DNA of 64,000 nucleotides from Lunularia cruciata (Eukaryota > Streptophyta > Marchantiopsida > Lunulariales > Lunulariaceae), in contig OX419756.1 in the NCBI GenBank assembly GCA_948567375.1, positions 69,666,552 to 69,730,551 on the forward strand, written 5' to 3'. The translations under genes and the position numbers were made by a program. The notes under the pieces are model-generated. The model did no database searches. It saw nothing but the letters and a program-made list of their open reading frames with translations, and was not told where the DNA came from. Positions 53,271-64,000 of the stretch are shown here, in pieces (position 1 is the stretch's first letter; each line of letters opens with the position of its first letter).

Positions 53271-53522
53271 AGCCAATTAATCAACTAGTGATCTATTCGA
53301 TAGGCTAGAATTTACACCGATTCCCAGTCCATCAAGGGGCTCTCTCTCAAACTGAGAGGATCAACAATTTTTACGTAGTGAAAAATAAGCCCTACACAAA
53401 ACGGTGGGAATAGAACTTCACAATTGTGAGATTCAGACACTATGTGGCCGGCACTGCTACTGTCAACGTTGCGACTGTAGTACTAATTCGTGATACCTGT
53501 TGGATAACTTCAGTAACAGTTT

Positions 53523-53528
53523 AATAAA
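53523..53528 (+). terminator. Possible polyadenylation signal
   Basis: AATAAA about 250 bp after the peroxidase stop codon, a usual 3' UTR length for the family. A second AATAAA lies about 25 bp further on. Confidence 0.4.
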
Positions 53529-53804
53529 CCAAGTTGAGCGTGTTCTGGAATAAAAAGATTGGTTGGGCACTGCTCACTATGTAAGTATTCTTGGTACCAT
53601 GAACCGATACTGCAATAGTATGGATTCGTGAGCCTGATTATGGAACGAGGAACATCATATGATCATGAATTACGATTCCACAATACATAATTACGAGGGA
53701 AGTTTGCAACCATATCCATGCTGTACCTATCCTTCATTACACTCAGTAATTTGATAAAGATGAAACTTAAAGTCCAGCTTGAACTGCAAGCTGGACTATC
53801 ATAG

Positions 53805-56200
53805 TACAGGTGCCTCCATTCAGACCTAACGATACCCATGAAAGGCTAGATCCTGGCATGGGAGGCTTATTCCATGTGATGCCCATAGTTATGTTTGAAT
53901 CCACCTAGGTTTAGTTACTGTTGCAGTTTCTCCAATCCTCGTTTGAGCGTCAAATATATGGGTAGTCAGTGACTCACCTCAAATTTATGTTGCAGAGCCT
54001 ATTTTGACCATGGAAGGAAGCTCCTAATATCTTTCTAGGTAGAGCTCAACGATGTTACTTTGCACTGTATTTGCGAGATGTTTTGTATGTGGGACTCCAT
54101 TGCTTTGTGTACATGGTGAAGACTTGGATCATCTCGGATCACGATGTTTGGACGAGAAATAACTTAGGCTAGAAATAAGAACATTGTCAAGATCTTGAGA
54201 TGCTTATTACGCTTCCAAACCTGTAACATACTTGGAACTATGCGTGAGATATTAATGCAGTTCATCGATACGCTTAAAAGTGACAGTTCTGAACAATGTC
54301 TGTAAATTTCTTCAAGTAGTGCTTATTTATTTCATTCTATCCAGTAACTAGGAATGGCTATTGAAAGTTAGCCACTTCTTAGTCAGTACATGGCAGTGCA
54401 CGTACGGCTGCCTTACAAGCTGCACTTCGTTTGACAGATGAGAACTAGGTAAAATGTGCCTCCTGATTACAATGTCCGGGAATTCTATTAGCTTATGGAT
54501 ATTTCATGCTTGTACTGCAGCTGTACAACGATTAACGCTTACCTGCTATCATCATCAAATCTTCATATCCTTACATTTACGGTTTCTATTACCTCCTCAC
54601 AAGGGTTCCCACACATATGTTGTCCAAATATCCTTGTAGATAGATTCCCTTCACTTGCGTCTACTTCCTGACTCTGATCCACTCTGTCTCTCTCCGCGCT
54701 GATTTCCTAAAATATCGTTACCTCCCTTTCACCTCCTTGACGGAGAAATGATTCAATGTGATTGCAACGTCGACATTCTAAATCCTCATGCATATTGCAT
54801 CCAATATTGTACAGTTCAGATGCGCTCCGGATCCACTTCTTCGACCCGAAAATGAACTACGTATATGAGCAACACTTTATGGAAGTTCCCATATGCATAA
54901 CTTGCAGACCTCGACATATTTGTGGTCTTGAGACTCCAGGGGTTTATCCAGTATTTATAATAGATTTCAGTTCCGGTTCCATTGACATCAGTAAGGACGT
55001 TTCCTAAGGAACTAATTGACTCTTTCTCCTTTAGAAACCACGAGAAACTTGAGGTAGATCTCATACTGTCAAGGCATTTTAATCATAACAATGACCATAT
55101 TAGATTCGTTAGCAATGTACAAGTCTCAGATCTAGATGAGAAAAGAGCACGAAATCATTTATTTCTGGAAGTCAATTAGGTCATGGTTAGCCTTACCTCC
55201 GTGACCATTGACTGGTCAGGGACGTGGCACGAATATCTCTTTGGGTGCATAACCTCAAGTCGACAGGTAGTTATCCAAAAGTTGAATATATCTCAGAGGC
55301 TGAAATTTTTAACGGATCTAAGGCCTGGCTCTGAACCGGTTCCTTGAGTGATGGAAGTAGCAACTCCACCGGAGCTGGATGTCGTGTAGCAAGGTTCAGA
55401 ATCGTGAGGTTAACAGTAGCATTGTATGCACCATGTTCGGTGCAGTGCACATTATTTGGCTCACAATGAATTCCTGGAGTCCAATGCGGAGAAGCAGAAG
55501 TCCTTTCTTTCGTCATTATTAAAGTCATCCGATTAAACAAGAAATAACATTGAATCAGTAAGCTGGAACTCACTTACAGAAACTCATGTGGGCATAATAT
55601 TGATGGTACCTAACCTTCATGACCACAAGCTTGCAATTGGGGTGCATATTCATCAACAGCTATTAGCTTAAATAAGTCAATACATGAGATGCTTTAGATA
55701 CACTGCAAGACTGACAGATCCAATAGCCAGTTTAACCGAAGAATATTTTGGGGGCTAACTATAAGATTTACACAACCCTATGATCACAGGAGGGGTGAAG
55801 TCAAAAACGAGCTGGTTGTATAAGCATCTTAGCTGCTGACCAACTGTAGCACGCAGACCTTGCGTGCTTCTGATGCATACTTGACAATTGCAACGAACTT
55901 GACCTTGCATTCGCGGAGTCCGGTAAGTACGTTACGTTGAAAATGTCAACTCACTAGGACTATTCGAAAACTTTCATTTTGCAATTCGTTCTTTTGCAGT
56001 ACTACCCGGTAGTCTTGCAGCATGCGCACATTACTCGCGTCCTGCAGCTGCATGTCTGTCCAAAATATTCTACGCTCATACGTGTTCTCATGTGACAAAG
56101 ATTGATTCCCTGGTGATGACAAAATTTTGGGAACCGATAAGACTATGGCGAGAGCTTTGAATCGTTGGGAGTTCACGATTGCGGGATCCGGGTGTGGTGT
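53805..56200 (+). pseudogene. Tandem duplication unit 2 with truncated peroxidase (psi-2)
   Basis: It repeats the upstream region of the intact gene, then a 5' UTR donor (GTAAGT near 55921) and acceptor (TTTTGCAG near 56000). The start codon region is deleted: after the acceptor the sequence enters the late signal-peptide codons directly. Exon 1 continues to about 56192 with a 1-base loss in the distal His motif, and its splice donor GTAAGG is now GTGTGG. Exons 2-4 are missing. Confidence 0.88.
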
Positions 56201-56382
56201 TCACCTTTATGTGTTGTTAGTTTTCTTCTTTTATTAATTACATTTTGTTGATGAGGAAAATACTGGTATATTTTACAGGCGGAATCCGGTGTGGTGTTCA
56301 CCTTTTTGTGTTATCAGTTTTCTATTTCTATTAATTTCATTTTACTGGTGGGAAAATACTAGTGTAGTTTCCAAATTAAATA
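56188..56382 (+). repeat. 97-bp tandem duplication at the end of psi-2 exon 1
   Basis: GGTGTGGTGTTCACCTTT occurs at 56191 and again at 56288, each followed by similar T-rich sequence (about 97-bp period). The first unit ends TTTTACAGG, which looks like a splice acceptor, directly before the second unit. Confidence 0.8.
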
Positions 56383-58047
56383 GAAAACCTGTAGATAAGT
56401 ACATTCTTCGACTCTGGAGCCTACAACCCCAATAACAGAGGATCTGAACCGAAGGAACACATGGAGAAAGAACGCAGGGAATATACTCTGTATCAAAGGC
56501 TGCTCGAAGGCGAATGGAAAGGAGAAAGACTTTAGCCCAAAGGTATCCATACAGAATGTCATTAGGCTCGGTAGCACTTTGCATGACAATTGAAACTCAA
56601 CCAAATGAATTCGCCCCCGCTGCATTCTTTCCCTACACATGGTAAGACATATAGCAAGTACTGTACACCTATTTGAATGCGCCCGCCATTCAAAGATGAC
56701 TCTTTCAAATCAAGAATGGTGGTTTGCATTCAGAGGAGGACAGTTGGTATTTGGCCAAATGATTGCATAGGCACTCGGACAGTTCAGGGAAGAGTGATGG
56801 TTTGCATGTGCAAGAAATACTCTACATTGAAGGTGTGACAAGGAACAAGGATCACACAATCACTTTTTGACCAAAGAATGACTGAAGACCTACCTATAAA
56901 ACAAAGTGTAGAATTGCCATTTCCACTTTTCACATTGCAAGAGATCTACTAAGTGCAATTCATCCCAAATTCAAGCCTTTGCTGTTATAGTTTTCTAGTC
57001 TTGACAGCCGAACTAGCCTTTGCTTCTATCAAAGATTGTTTGTCCTTTGTTGGTGCAGCTACAGAGAAAGAAAGCGGAGTTGAATAAGGATCATCCTCAA
57101 GTGAAGGATGAACTGCAAGTAGTGAGGTACTTGAGTGAAGAGGCCTTGGAGTTGAGGAGTAAGCTAACCCAAGGAGAGGAAGGAAGCCAAAGAACTTTGG
57201 GTTGGGGCAGTTCTTTGGAATAAGAGTTTGAGACCTTGCAGGAGAACTTCTTGAAGCCTAGTGAAGAGTTGAAGAACTTGAAGGTGTCCTTCACGAAGAT
57301 GAAGAGTGAAGTTGCTGATGCAAGGTTAGAAATCAAACACACAAAGGCAATCATAGCAATAATGGAGCAAGAGCTGGAGAGTCTGTGAAAGAGTGCAGCA
57401 AAGAAGGATCAAGCCTTGCAACGAGAGCTGACTGTTAGACATCAAGAGGAAGACAGAGTGAGGGGTTTGATCAGAAGCATAGAAGTCAACTAGTTTAGTA
57501 TGTGGAAGAGAAAGAAGTGCTGAAGGCAAAATTTGAGGATGAGTTTACGATGTACCGGGAATGAGTTGGAAGTGGAGAGAAGTAAGGAGAAGATAGTTCC
57601 AAGGATGGAGTTGGATTCAATAGGAGCAGTCATTCTGGAGGTGAAGGTGAGGCTAAGTACTGACACCAAGGTTAAGTTGGAGGAGGTGAGAGTGCACAAA
57701 TTGAATTTGTTGGTGCAATAGACAAGGAAGAGAAAAGCAAAGGATATGACTTGAATTGCATGTGTCTTTGGGGAGTTATCTAAGACATTAAGAGAGATTA
57801 GGTTAGAGAATAAGAATTTAGATAGATTACCATGAATTCAATTGCAATTCATATTGAAGAGGTGATAGAAACAAAAGAAGATGTAGAGGTTGCGGATAAG
57901 TTGAAGTATGGGATACAATGGAAAGAACATTGGGTTTAGAATCCAAAGTCAAGGTAGACATTGGAGCAGATTAGTAGTAGTTTTGAGAAAGGAAGAGGTA
58001 GATATGAAAAGGTGGTTTTTCATTTTGGATTTCCTGGTTGGTAAAGT
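56383..58047 (+). other. Intergenic stretch with broken coiled-coil frames
   Basis: 57020-57223 and 57533-57721 (plus) and stretches between them read as Glu/Lys/Leu-rich heptad sequence (E-L-R-S-K-L, E-L-E-V-E-R-S-K-E-K), interrupted by stops. No family recognised. It may be the 3' ORF of an element whose LTR is the one assigned to Ele-8, or an old host coiled-coil gene fragment. A short sequence, CCAAAGGTATCCATACAGAATGT, near 56540 recurs near 58945. Confidence 0.35.
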
Positions 58048-58770
58048 TGTTAGGAAACGGTATTTTTTTAGATAACTGTCAAGTGCTCTCTCTATTTTAA
58101 ACAGCCATTCACAAGCACATTCTTATTCATTGCTTTAATTTTGAAGTTGAGAAAAGCAAAGTGTTGTAACTCAATGCTCGTCATTTCAACTTAATTTCAA
58201 GTATCAATCCTATGTGTGTGTGTTTGTGAATGTTGGGAGAAATTTGAAGTGCAAGTCAATGCGTGTGTTGAATGTTAGATTCTGCAACTCTGGTTTCATT
58301 CTATGTGTTTAATCTTCAGTGGATAGCAATCAAAGCAATGTCTTGACAGATCTAAGAGGAATTGTAGTGTTGGTAGTATTTGACATTTGTGAGTGCAACA
58401 TTGGATTGATGCAAAGCAATTTTGATTGAGAAAGTTGTGCCTTTAGTGGAGGGGTGGAACACAATTCTAAGGTGAAATTGTTTCATAGTGAAGTGGCCTT
58501 CTTTGGGAAGAACTAAACCATCACAATCAAGATTGTTTTGGAAAGATTTGAAGAATTGTGATTACAGGTGATATTCTATTGTGACAAGACTATGAATCAA
58601 AGCTTGTTATTCTCTTTTAGGTGTGGTTTCTACCTAAGAGATTAAAGTTGAACTCAAGAAGGACTAATTGTGACATTTTACTTTGTATTTGACCATTTCT
58701 GAATTGTATCTCTGTGTGAATGAATTGCTATTTGTTAATTACTGCAAAAGTGAAACTTGTTGGGTTGTCA
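58048..58770 (+). repeat. Ele-8 probable 5' LTR
   Basis: The right end is placed at TTGTCA, about nine bases before the primer site. The left end at TGTTAGGAAACGG is a guess from TG and LTR-like length. With no second copy in the window, neither end is proven. Confidence 0.45.
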
Positions 58771-58779
58771 TATGAATTT

Positions 58780-58797
58780 TGGCACTATTGCCAAGGA
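58780..58797 (+). promoter_or_regulatory. Ele-8 primer binding site
   Basis: TGGCACTATTGCCAAGGA follows TGGCGCCGTTGCCGGGGA, the primer pattern of Tat/Athila-like gypsy elements, with four changes. Confidence 0.7.
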
Positions 58798-59169
58798 TAA
58801 AAATCTAGGGATTGGAAGAATATAAAGCCAAATCTTAAATTGAGTGTCCAACAAATATGAATTTCTGCATCAAGAGAAAAATGGGAAGAGAGAGTTTGGA
58901 AAAAATGTTGCATCATGAAGAAGAAAAATGAGAGAAGAGCCAAAGGTATCCATACAGAATGTACCTCTTTTTCCAACTCGGGTTAAAGTCGATGTTCCAA
59001 CAGAAGAACAACCTGTCAACAAAGACCCCACTTTGAACTTAGTGTACACTTGGGTTGAATGAGACACACAATCACCAACCAGAACCTTGGGTCCGTCAAG
59101 TCACACATTACTGTAGTCTACTCCTTAGAGTTACAAAGTGACTTCTTTACCCGTCACATGACATGCATA

Positions 59170-60400
59170 TCAAAAGTATAAGGGGATGGAACAAGATGAA
59201 GATCTTGATAAATTCATTTAAGAATTTGAAGTCATCTCCCTTGCCAACAAGGAGCATGACTCTGCTGATCAGCTATGGATTTTCCCAAGTTTGCTGCAAA
59301 AGAAGGCAAGGAGTTGGTATACCCATGTGACCCAAAAGGGGTTCAAACCAGCAGACTAAGCAGACTTGCAAAACAACTTCCTAGAACAATTTTGGGAAGC
59401 TGATTATGATATGAGTGTCTTTGAGGCAATCAATGACTTGGACTAGGGAAAGAAGGAGAAGTTGAAAGACTACTCTGAGCGGTTCATGGCCTTATTGAAC
59501 CAAGTGCCAGGGCAATCCAATGTGGTGAGTTACTTTGATGCCCAAGCCATCACTTGGATCCTTGGTGGTTTATCACTAGAGATGCATATCTTTGCCAAGG
59601 AGAGTTATATCACTTCCTTGGACAAGGTACTCAAACATGTTGCTTGATACAAGGCGGCTCACTCTCACTCTTTGGGTAACCAAAGAAATCAAGAGAAGAA
59701 AGGCAAGAAGTCCAAACAAAGAGCTTATTGTAGTACCTCCCCTTCTTTGGAAGAATCCTCCATGTCTTCCAGTTCTTCTTTGGATCCAAAGAAGATTCAA
59801 AGCCAGGAAGAATCAGAAGGCAAGGAGAAAAAAAAAATATCAACACCTCTAGCTAAAGTTATAAATGAGATTGACACTAACATGGAGACTCTTATTAAAG
59901 AGTTTGTGGATTTTAAGATCCTGATAATAGGGGCAAAGGAACAAAGAAAACCTCACTCATTTGGAAGACTGAATGTATGGTGCACTGCATGTGGCAAGTC
60001 AGATCATGCCAACACAGAGTGTTTGACTTGGACTACATTTCCAATGTTGCAGACTGATTGGGTCCTAAGTTGGGACCAAAATGAGGAAGAAGAGATGGTG
60101 TACCAAACACAATAGGTGAAGCAAGCACATCATATCAAGGTCCAAGGTATGGACCAAGGGAGTATAACAAAAATGCTCCTCAAGGAAGACCAACAATGGG
60201 CAGCTATAACAAGCCTCAAAATCTTGCACAAGGTGAATGTTCCAATTGTGGCTTGATGGGCCATTGGTCTCTAAATTGTCTTGAGCCAAAGTGTCAAGTT
60301 GGGTATGTTCTACTATGTGGAAATTGTAAAGGGTCAGGCCATGTTGGAAGTCAGTCCTCTCAACAACCTTACCCAAAGCCACCGGTGACATAGTTATAGA
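59170..60400 (+). pseudogene. Ele-8 gag
   Basis: Capsid wording: W-I-F-P-S-L-L-Q-K-K-A-R-S-W-Y, F-L-E-Q-F-W, L-K-D-Y-S-E-R-F (59462-59647), with a few TAG/TGA stops. A Lys/Ser-rich linker follows. Knuckle 1 C-T-A-C-G-K-S-D-H-A-N-T-E-C (about 59988-60030) and knuckle 2 C-S-N-C-G-L-M-G-H-W-S-L-N-C (about 60238-60280) are complete. A third, C-G-N-C-K-G-S-G-H-V-G-S-Q-S, has lost its last Cys. Three knuckles separated by long spacers is more than usual for gypsy gag. Confidence 0.78.
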
Positions 60401-61079
60401 GTCCAGCTGAGCATGCTATGCTGCAATGTAAAGGAGATGCAATTGTAAATTGTATAATTCTTGAGGAAGAAAGACCTCAAGAAGGAAGTCCAGCTCTAGA
60501 GGGAGGATAGCTGGATCTTGAAGTTTTGAGAGTTGAAACAAGCTTGGGGAAGAAGAAGCATGATCCCAAAGAAGTGAGTACTACTTCTTGATCTTCAAGA
60601 AAGGCAAATAGACTGTGCTTAAAAGCTATCCTATTTTCTAAGGAGGAGAAATTTTTTGTGAAAGCCAAAGCTAAAGCCTTGCAGAAGGAAATCCAGGAGG
60701 CACTACAAAGGATTCGGGAAATGAGTTTGGGGGAGGATATGAAGACAAAGCCTCCAATTTTTCTGGCAAACATCTGATCCAAAGTATAGGATCTTATCCA
60801 AGCTGAGGTGAGTAAACCTAAAGAACCTCCAATGAAGACCAATACTCCAGTCACCATCCAAAAGTGACCCATAGTTAGGTTGGAAAGGGGAGAGCCAACC
60901 CAAAGATCAGTGCAAAGAAGGTGGAATTAGGGGGAGTACCTCAATACAATATTGTAGCAAATTTGGCATCCACACGTGCTAATATCACATTTAAGCAATT
61001 GTAGGAAGACACTAAGCTATACAAGAAACAGTTGAGTTTGGTACACAAGAAAGTAAGGGCACTAACCATGAAAGAATTG

Positions 61080-62340
61080 CTTGCCGTCTATCATATTGAA
61101 CAATAAGATTTGGGATCTCCCAAAGTAGATATGGAGATCGTAGGTTGCATGATTACATTGATACCTATTGATTTGGGTTCCGGTGTAAATGTCATGACGG
61201 AGGATACCACACATAAATTGGGGTATCATACATTTGAACCAACACCTTGAATTTTGAAATTTTTTGAACAAACCAGGAGATGACCATTGAACATGTTGTT
61301 TAACATAATCATGATGATTGTGAATTCAAGTTGAATTATATCCTCTTGAGACCAATGTCCAAAACCAGTCATCCATTATTGATCAAAAGACCCTAGTTGT
61401 ACATTGCTCAAGTTGTTGTTGATTAGCACCAGCAAAAGTTGAGATTCAAGGATATCTCATCCAAAGACCAGAAGTGGTGACTAGAAAGATGGGGAAAATT
61501 CAAGTGCGCCAAGATTTCCAAAAGTTGAATGCAATCACAAGGAAAGATTATCATCCTTTTCTGTTCACATATACTATTGTGGACCAAGTAGCTAGTCATC
61601 CTTGTTAAAGCTTTCTTGATGGATTTTCATGCTAGAATCAAGTATCCATTTGAGAAGAAGACAACAATAAACCACATTCACTAACGCTTGGGGCACTTTT
61701 GCTTGCAATTAGATGTCCTCCAGGTTGTGTAATGCTCCCACTACTTTCCATCACATGATGAATGTGATTTTTAAAGATTTATGTGGAAATTTGTGTAAGT
61801 CTTTCATTGATGATTTTTTTTTGATTGTGCAAAGAGAAGTACATTTGGATTACCTTCACCAAACTTTTGAACGGTGCAATTTTGCCAGTTTGTCATTACA
61901 CCTAGGCAAATGCTTCTTGGCAATGAAAGAAATCATTCATGTAAGGCATCTGGTCTCAAGCCAATGTATTGAAGTTGATGTCAAGAAGGTGAAAGTGATT
62001 TTACCTTTGGAATCCCCCAAACGAATTTGGGAGCTGAGGGTCTTCTTGGGACATGTCAGATACTATAGGAACTTTGTATCAAATTATGTGGTACTTGCTG
62101 CACCACTAACCAAGCTTCTAAAGAAGTCCAAAGACTGTTTGTGGGAAGCAAAACAAGAAGAATCTTTCCAAGTGTTCAAGAAGAAACTAGTTGAAGCACC
62201 AGTCATGAGGGCTCCAAATTGGGATATCCCTTTCATTTGTATTAAGACACTTTGTCCATGGAAATTAGAGTAGTCTTCAGTCAAAAGGATGAGAAGAAGA
62301 AGACTATCCAATTTACTATGCTAGCCAACAACTTTTAGTT
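61080..62340 (+). pseudogene. Ele-8 protease and reverse transcriptase
   Basis: The protease active site I-D-L-G-S-G-V-N-V-M (about 61167-61196) lies in a broken frame. RT: fingers near 61480-61700 with stops, then 61713-62273 (186 codons) with L-C-N-A-P-T-T-F-H, the catalytic F-I-D-D, F-L-G-H-V-R-Y-Y-R-N-F and the start of the RNase H linker. The RT palm is readable with its catalytic pair intact. Confidence 0.82.
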
Positions 62341-62664
62341 GCAAAAAAAATATATTAGATGACTGAAAGAGAAGCACTTGAAATGGTATATGCCTACAAG
62401 AAGTTTTGCCTCTATTTTTTGGGATATGATTTTGTCTTCTATGTGGACCATTATGCTTTGCAAAATTTGGTAAAGAAGGCAGATTTTCTAGGAAAATTGC
62501 AAGATGGATCTTGTTGTTACAAGAGTTTACATACTATACAAGTAAAGAAGGGAGCTTTGCATTCAAATGTAGACTTCTTATCTAGGCAAGAAACTCAAGA
62601 GCGAGAATTGGAAGTCAATGATTGGTTTTCTAACAAAGAGCTATGTCATTTGATGGCAATGTGA
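62341..62664 (+). pseudogene. Ele-8 RNase H
   Basis: 62359-62664 (101 codons): T-E-R-E-A-L-E-M-V-Y-A, F-Y-V-D-H-Y-A-L-Q-N-L and N-V-D-F-L-S-R give the E, D and D of RNase H; the first Asp segment upstream is degraded. Confidence 0.78.
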
Positions 62665-62757
62665 AGTATGAGGTATGCGGCCAAATATCACTATCTGCAT
62701 ACTTGCAAGTGTCCTAAAGGACTGGACCCAAAGTAGAGCAAAGTATTCCTTAGGAAA

Positions 62758-64000
62758 ATGGGATTGTACCAGCTAGAACACAACATTTTATTTAAAATGG
62801 ATGAAGATGAAGTACTTTGGAGGTGCTTGGAGGCATATGAAGTTGCAAGAGTATTTGAGTCCTTACACTCAAAAGCATCAAGAGGACACTATCCCCTAAA
62901 GAATATAGTAAAGGAAATTCTTTCATTATGGTATTGGTGGCCTACAATGTATACGGATACTCATGCCCATATCCAAGGTTTTGACGCTTGTCAAAGAACA
63001 AGAAAGCAAACTGCTACTTCTTAGTGGCCTTTGAGACCAATTTTGCCATTGGCCTCATTTGAGAAATGTGGAATTGATTTTGTAGGTCCAATTCAATTGG
63101 TGACCCAAGTCATGAGGAAGAGATAAATCTTAGTGTGCACTGATTATGCTACCAAGATAGTTGAAGTGGAGGCAACTCGGAGAGATGATGCAAAAATTGT
63201 CACCAAATTTGTGTTCTGCAACATCATTTCACGTTACAGATGTCCTTTGGAATTGGTCCTTGGGAATGTCCTTTGGAATTGGTTAGTGACAAGAGGACTC
63301 AATTTCGGACTTACTTTTGAAAGCATTAACCAAGTACTTCCAAATTAAACATTGGAAGACAATGCCTTACAACCCAAAGGACAACGGATTTAACGGAGAA
63401 AGTGAATATATTTTTGTGCAAAGTTTTGAATAAAGTGATTGTAAACTTTGCTTATGACTAGGACAGAAAGCTACTTATAGCTTTGTGGGCATATAGAACC
63501 ACCAAAAATATAACAACCAAGCAAACTCCATATTTCTTGACATACGGATTGCATTCCATACTACCAATTGAATTTAAGTACCATCATATTGGATCCTTTG
63601 TGAGGAATGATTTTCAGAGGAAGAAAGTCAAGATTTTTGGATCCATCAACTAATGTGGTTAGAAGAGAAACAAGATGATGCAATGCAAACCATGAAGGAA
63701 ATACAAGATCAGCAGAAAGTCAGGCATGACAGGCAAATAAAGCCTATTGTTGTTGAAGAAGGAGATTTGGTGTTATTAAATGAAAATTGCCAAATATTTT
63801 TTCCAAGCAAGCTGCACTTACGGTGGATGGGAGCATATCATGGGATGCATATCTATGAAAATGGCTCTATTCAAATGAAGGCTAAATGGGGAAAAAAACA
63901 AGAAGAATCATGTGTTAGGTATAGACCTAAAGTTGACCTAGGGTCAAGATCAACAGGACTCAGGTCAAACAGATGGAAATATGGATCCAAAGTTAGAGGA
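62758..64000 (+). pseudogene. Ele-8 integrase
   Basis: 62758-63024 has the zinc domain: H-S-K-A-S-R-G-H-Y and C-Q-R-T, with a Y-W-W-P segment. 63133-63348 begins the core (C-T-D-Y-A-T-K-I-V-E, C-P-L-E-L); a short local duplication near 63240-63290 (CTTTGGAATTGG twice) destroys the second Asp region. The rest, including P-Y-N-P-K-D-N-G, the L-W-A-Y-R-T-T segment and the tail G-D-L-V-L-L, runs to the window end in broken frames. Confidence 0.78.

Larger units (their letters stand above)
58048..64000 (+). mobile_element. Ele-8: Ty3/gypsy element, 5' LTR to integrase, cut by the window end
   Basis: Probable 5' LTR, a Tat/Athila-type primer site, gag with zinc knuckles, protease, RT, RNase H, integrase and integrase tail up to 64000. 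RT precedes integrase. The protease D-L-G-S-G-V-N-V-M and primer type fit the same broad lineage as Ele-5, but the two are not close copies. Frames are broken throughout. The 3' LTR is outside the window. Confidence 0.82.

Noticed and set aside
56359-56640. Membrane-protein-like minus-strand frame
   Set aside because: Hydrophobic because it is antisense to A/G-rich DNA; the same happens at 58785-59067.
1-64000. CRISPR arrays, bacterial operons, rRNA or intact tRNA genes
   Set aside because: None seen; introns, LTRs and tRNA-primed elements show eukaryotic nuclear DNA.

Overview
The window is plant nuclear DNA from a large, repeat-rich genome. It holds one intact-looking spliced gene, a class III (secretory, heme) peroxidase at 51700-53270 with the classical 4-exon/3-intron structure, plus two broken peroxidase copies (14995-16424 minus strand; about 53805-56197 plus strand). 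Nearly everything else is LTR retrotransposon. Class III peroxidases, Ty1/copia and Ty3/gypsy pol genes, initiator-Met-type primer sites and canonical GT-AG introns all point to a land plant. Nothing seen decides between fern, lycophyte, bryophyte and conifer.

Layout. 1-4323: Ele-1, a decayed minus-strand Ty3/gypsy element running off the left edge, hit by a solo LTR (129-868). 4324-6144: anonymous DNA with broken coiled-coil reading frames. 6145-6833: a second solo LTR of the same family, with a flanking 5-bp duplication and a perfect 23-bp inverted repeat. 6839-9312: anonymous. 9313-14566: Ele-2, a minus-strand Ty1/copia element whose 3' LTR is followed by a second leader/gag fragment. 14995-16424: peroxidase pseudogene, cut in exon 1 by Ele-3. 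16425-43663: a nest. Ele-3 (Ty1/copia, plus) is split by Ele-4 (Ty3/gypsy, plus), which is itself split by Ele-5 (Ty3/gypsy, minus, 19874-27699) and Ele-6 (Ty3/gypsy, minus, 34553-40255, with exact 5-bp target duplications). 43664-48256: Ele-7, a truncated second copy of the Ele-4 family, inserted in the 3' LTR of Ele-3. 49430-56200: a tandem duplication of peroxidase promoter plus gene. About 58048-64000: Ele-8, a plus-strand Ty3/gypsy element running off the right edge.

The most notable object is Ele-4. Between its protease region and its reverse transcriptase (30690-31580) it carries a domain with the ordered motifs of a C5-cytosine DNA methyltransferase (AdoMet motif, PCQG catalytic loop, later motifs in non-permuted order). 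After the integrase core it carries the C4HC3 pattern of a PHD finger (40645-40779), three of whose cysteines have been lost by single transitions. An LTR retrotransposon encoding both a DNA-methylation writer and a histone-reader-like finger would be a self-contained chromatin-modifying mobile element. This copy is dead (stops, frameshifts, nested insertions, a deletion in the protease), so the claim concerns the family.

Other points. The LTRs of Ele-1 and Ele-6 contain spaced GAA/TTC arrays that fit a heat-shock element upstream of a TATA box. Ele-5 has an extra zinc-knuckle ORF upstream of gag. The transposons are mostly decayed and act here as structure rather than genes; the peroxidase is the only locus that looks able to give a host protein.
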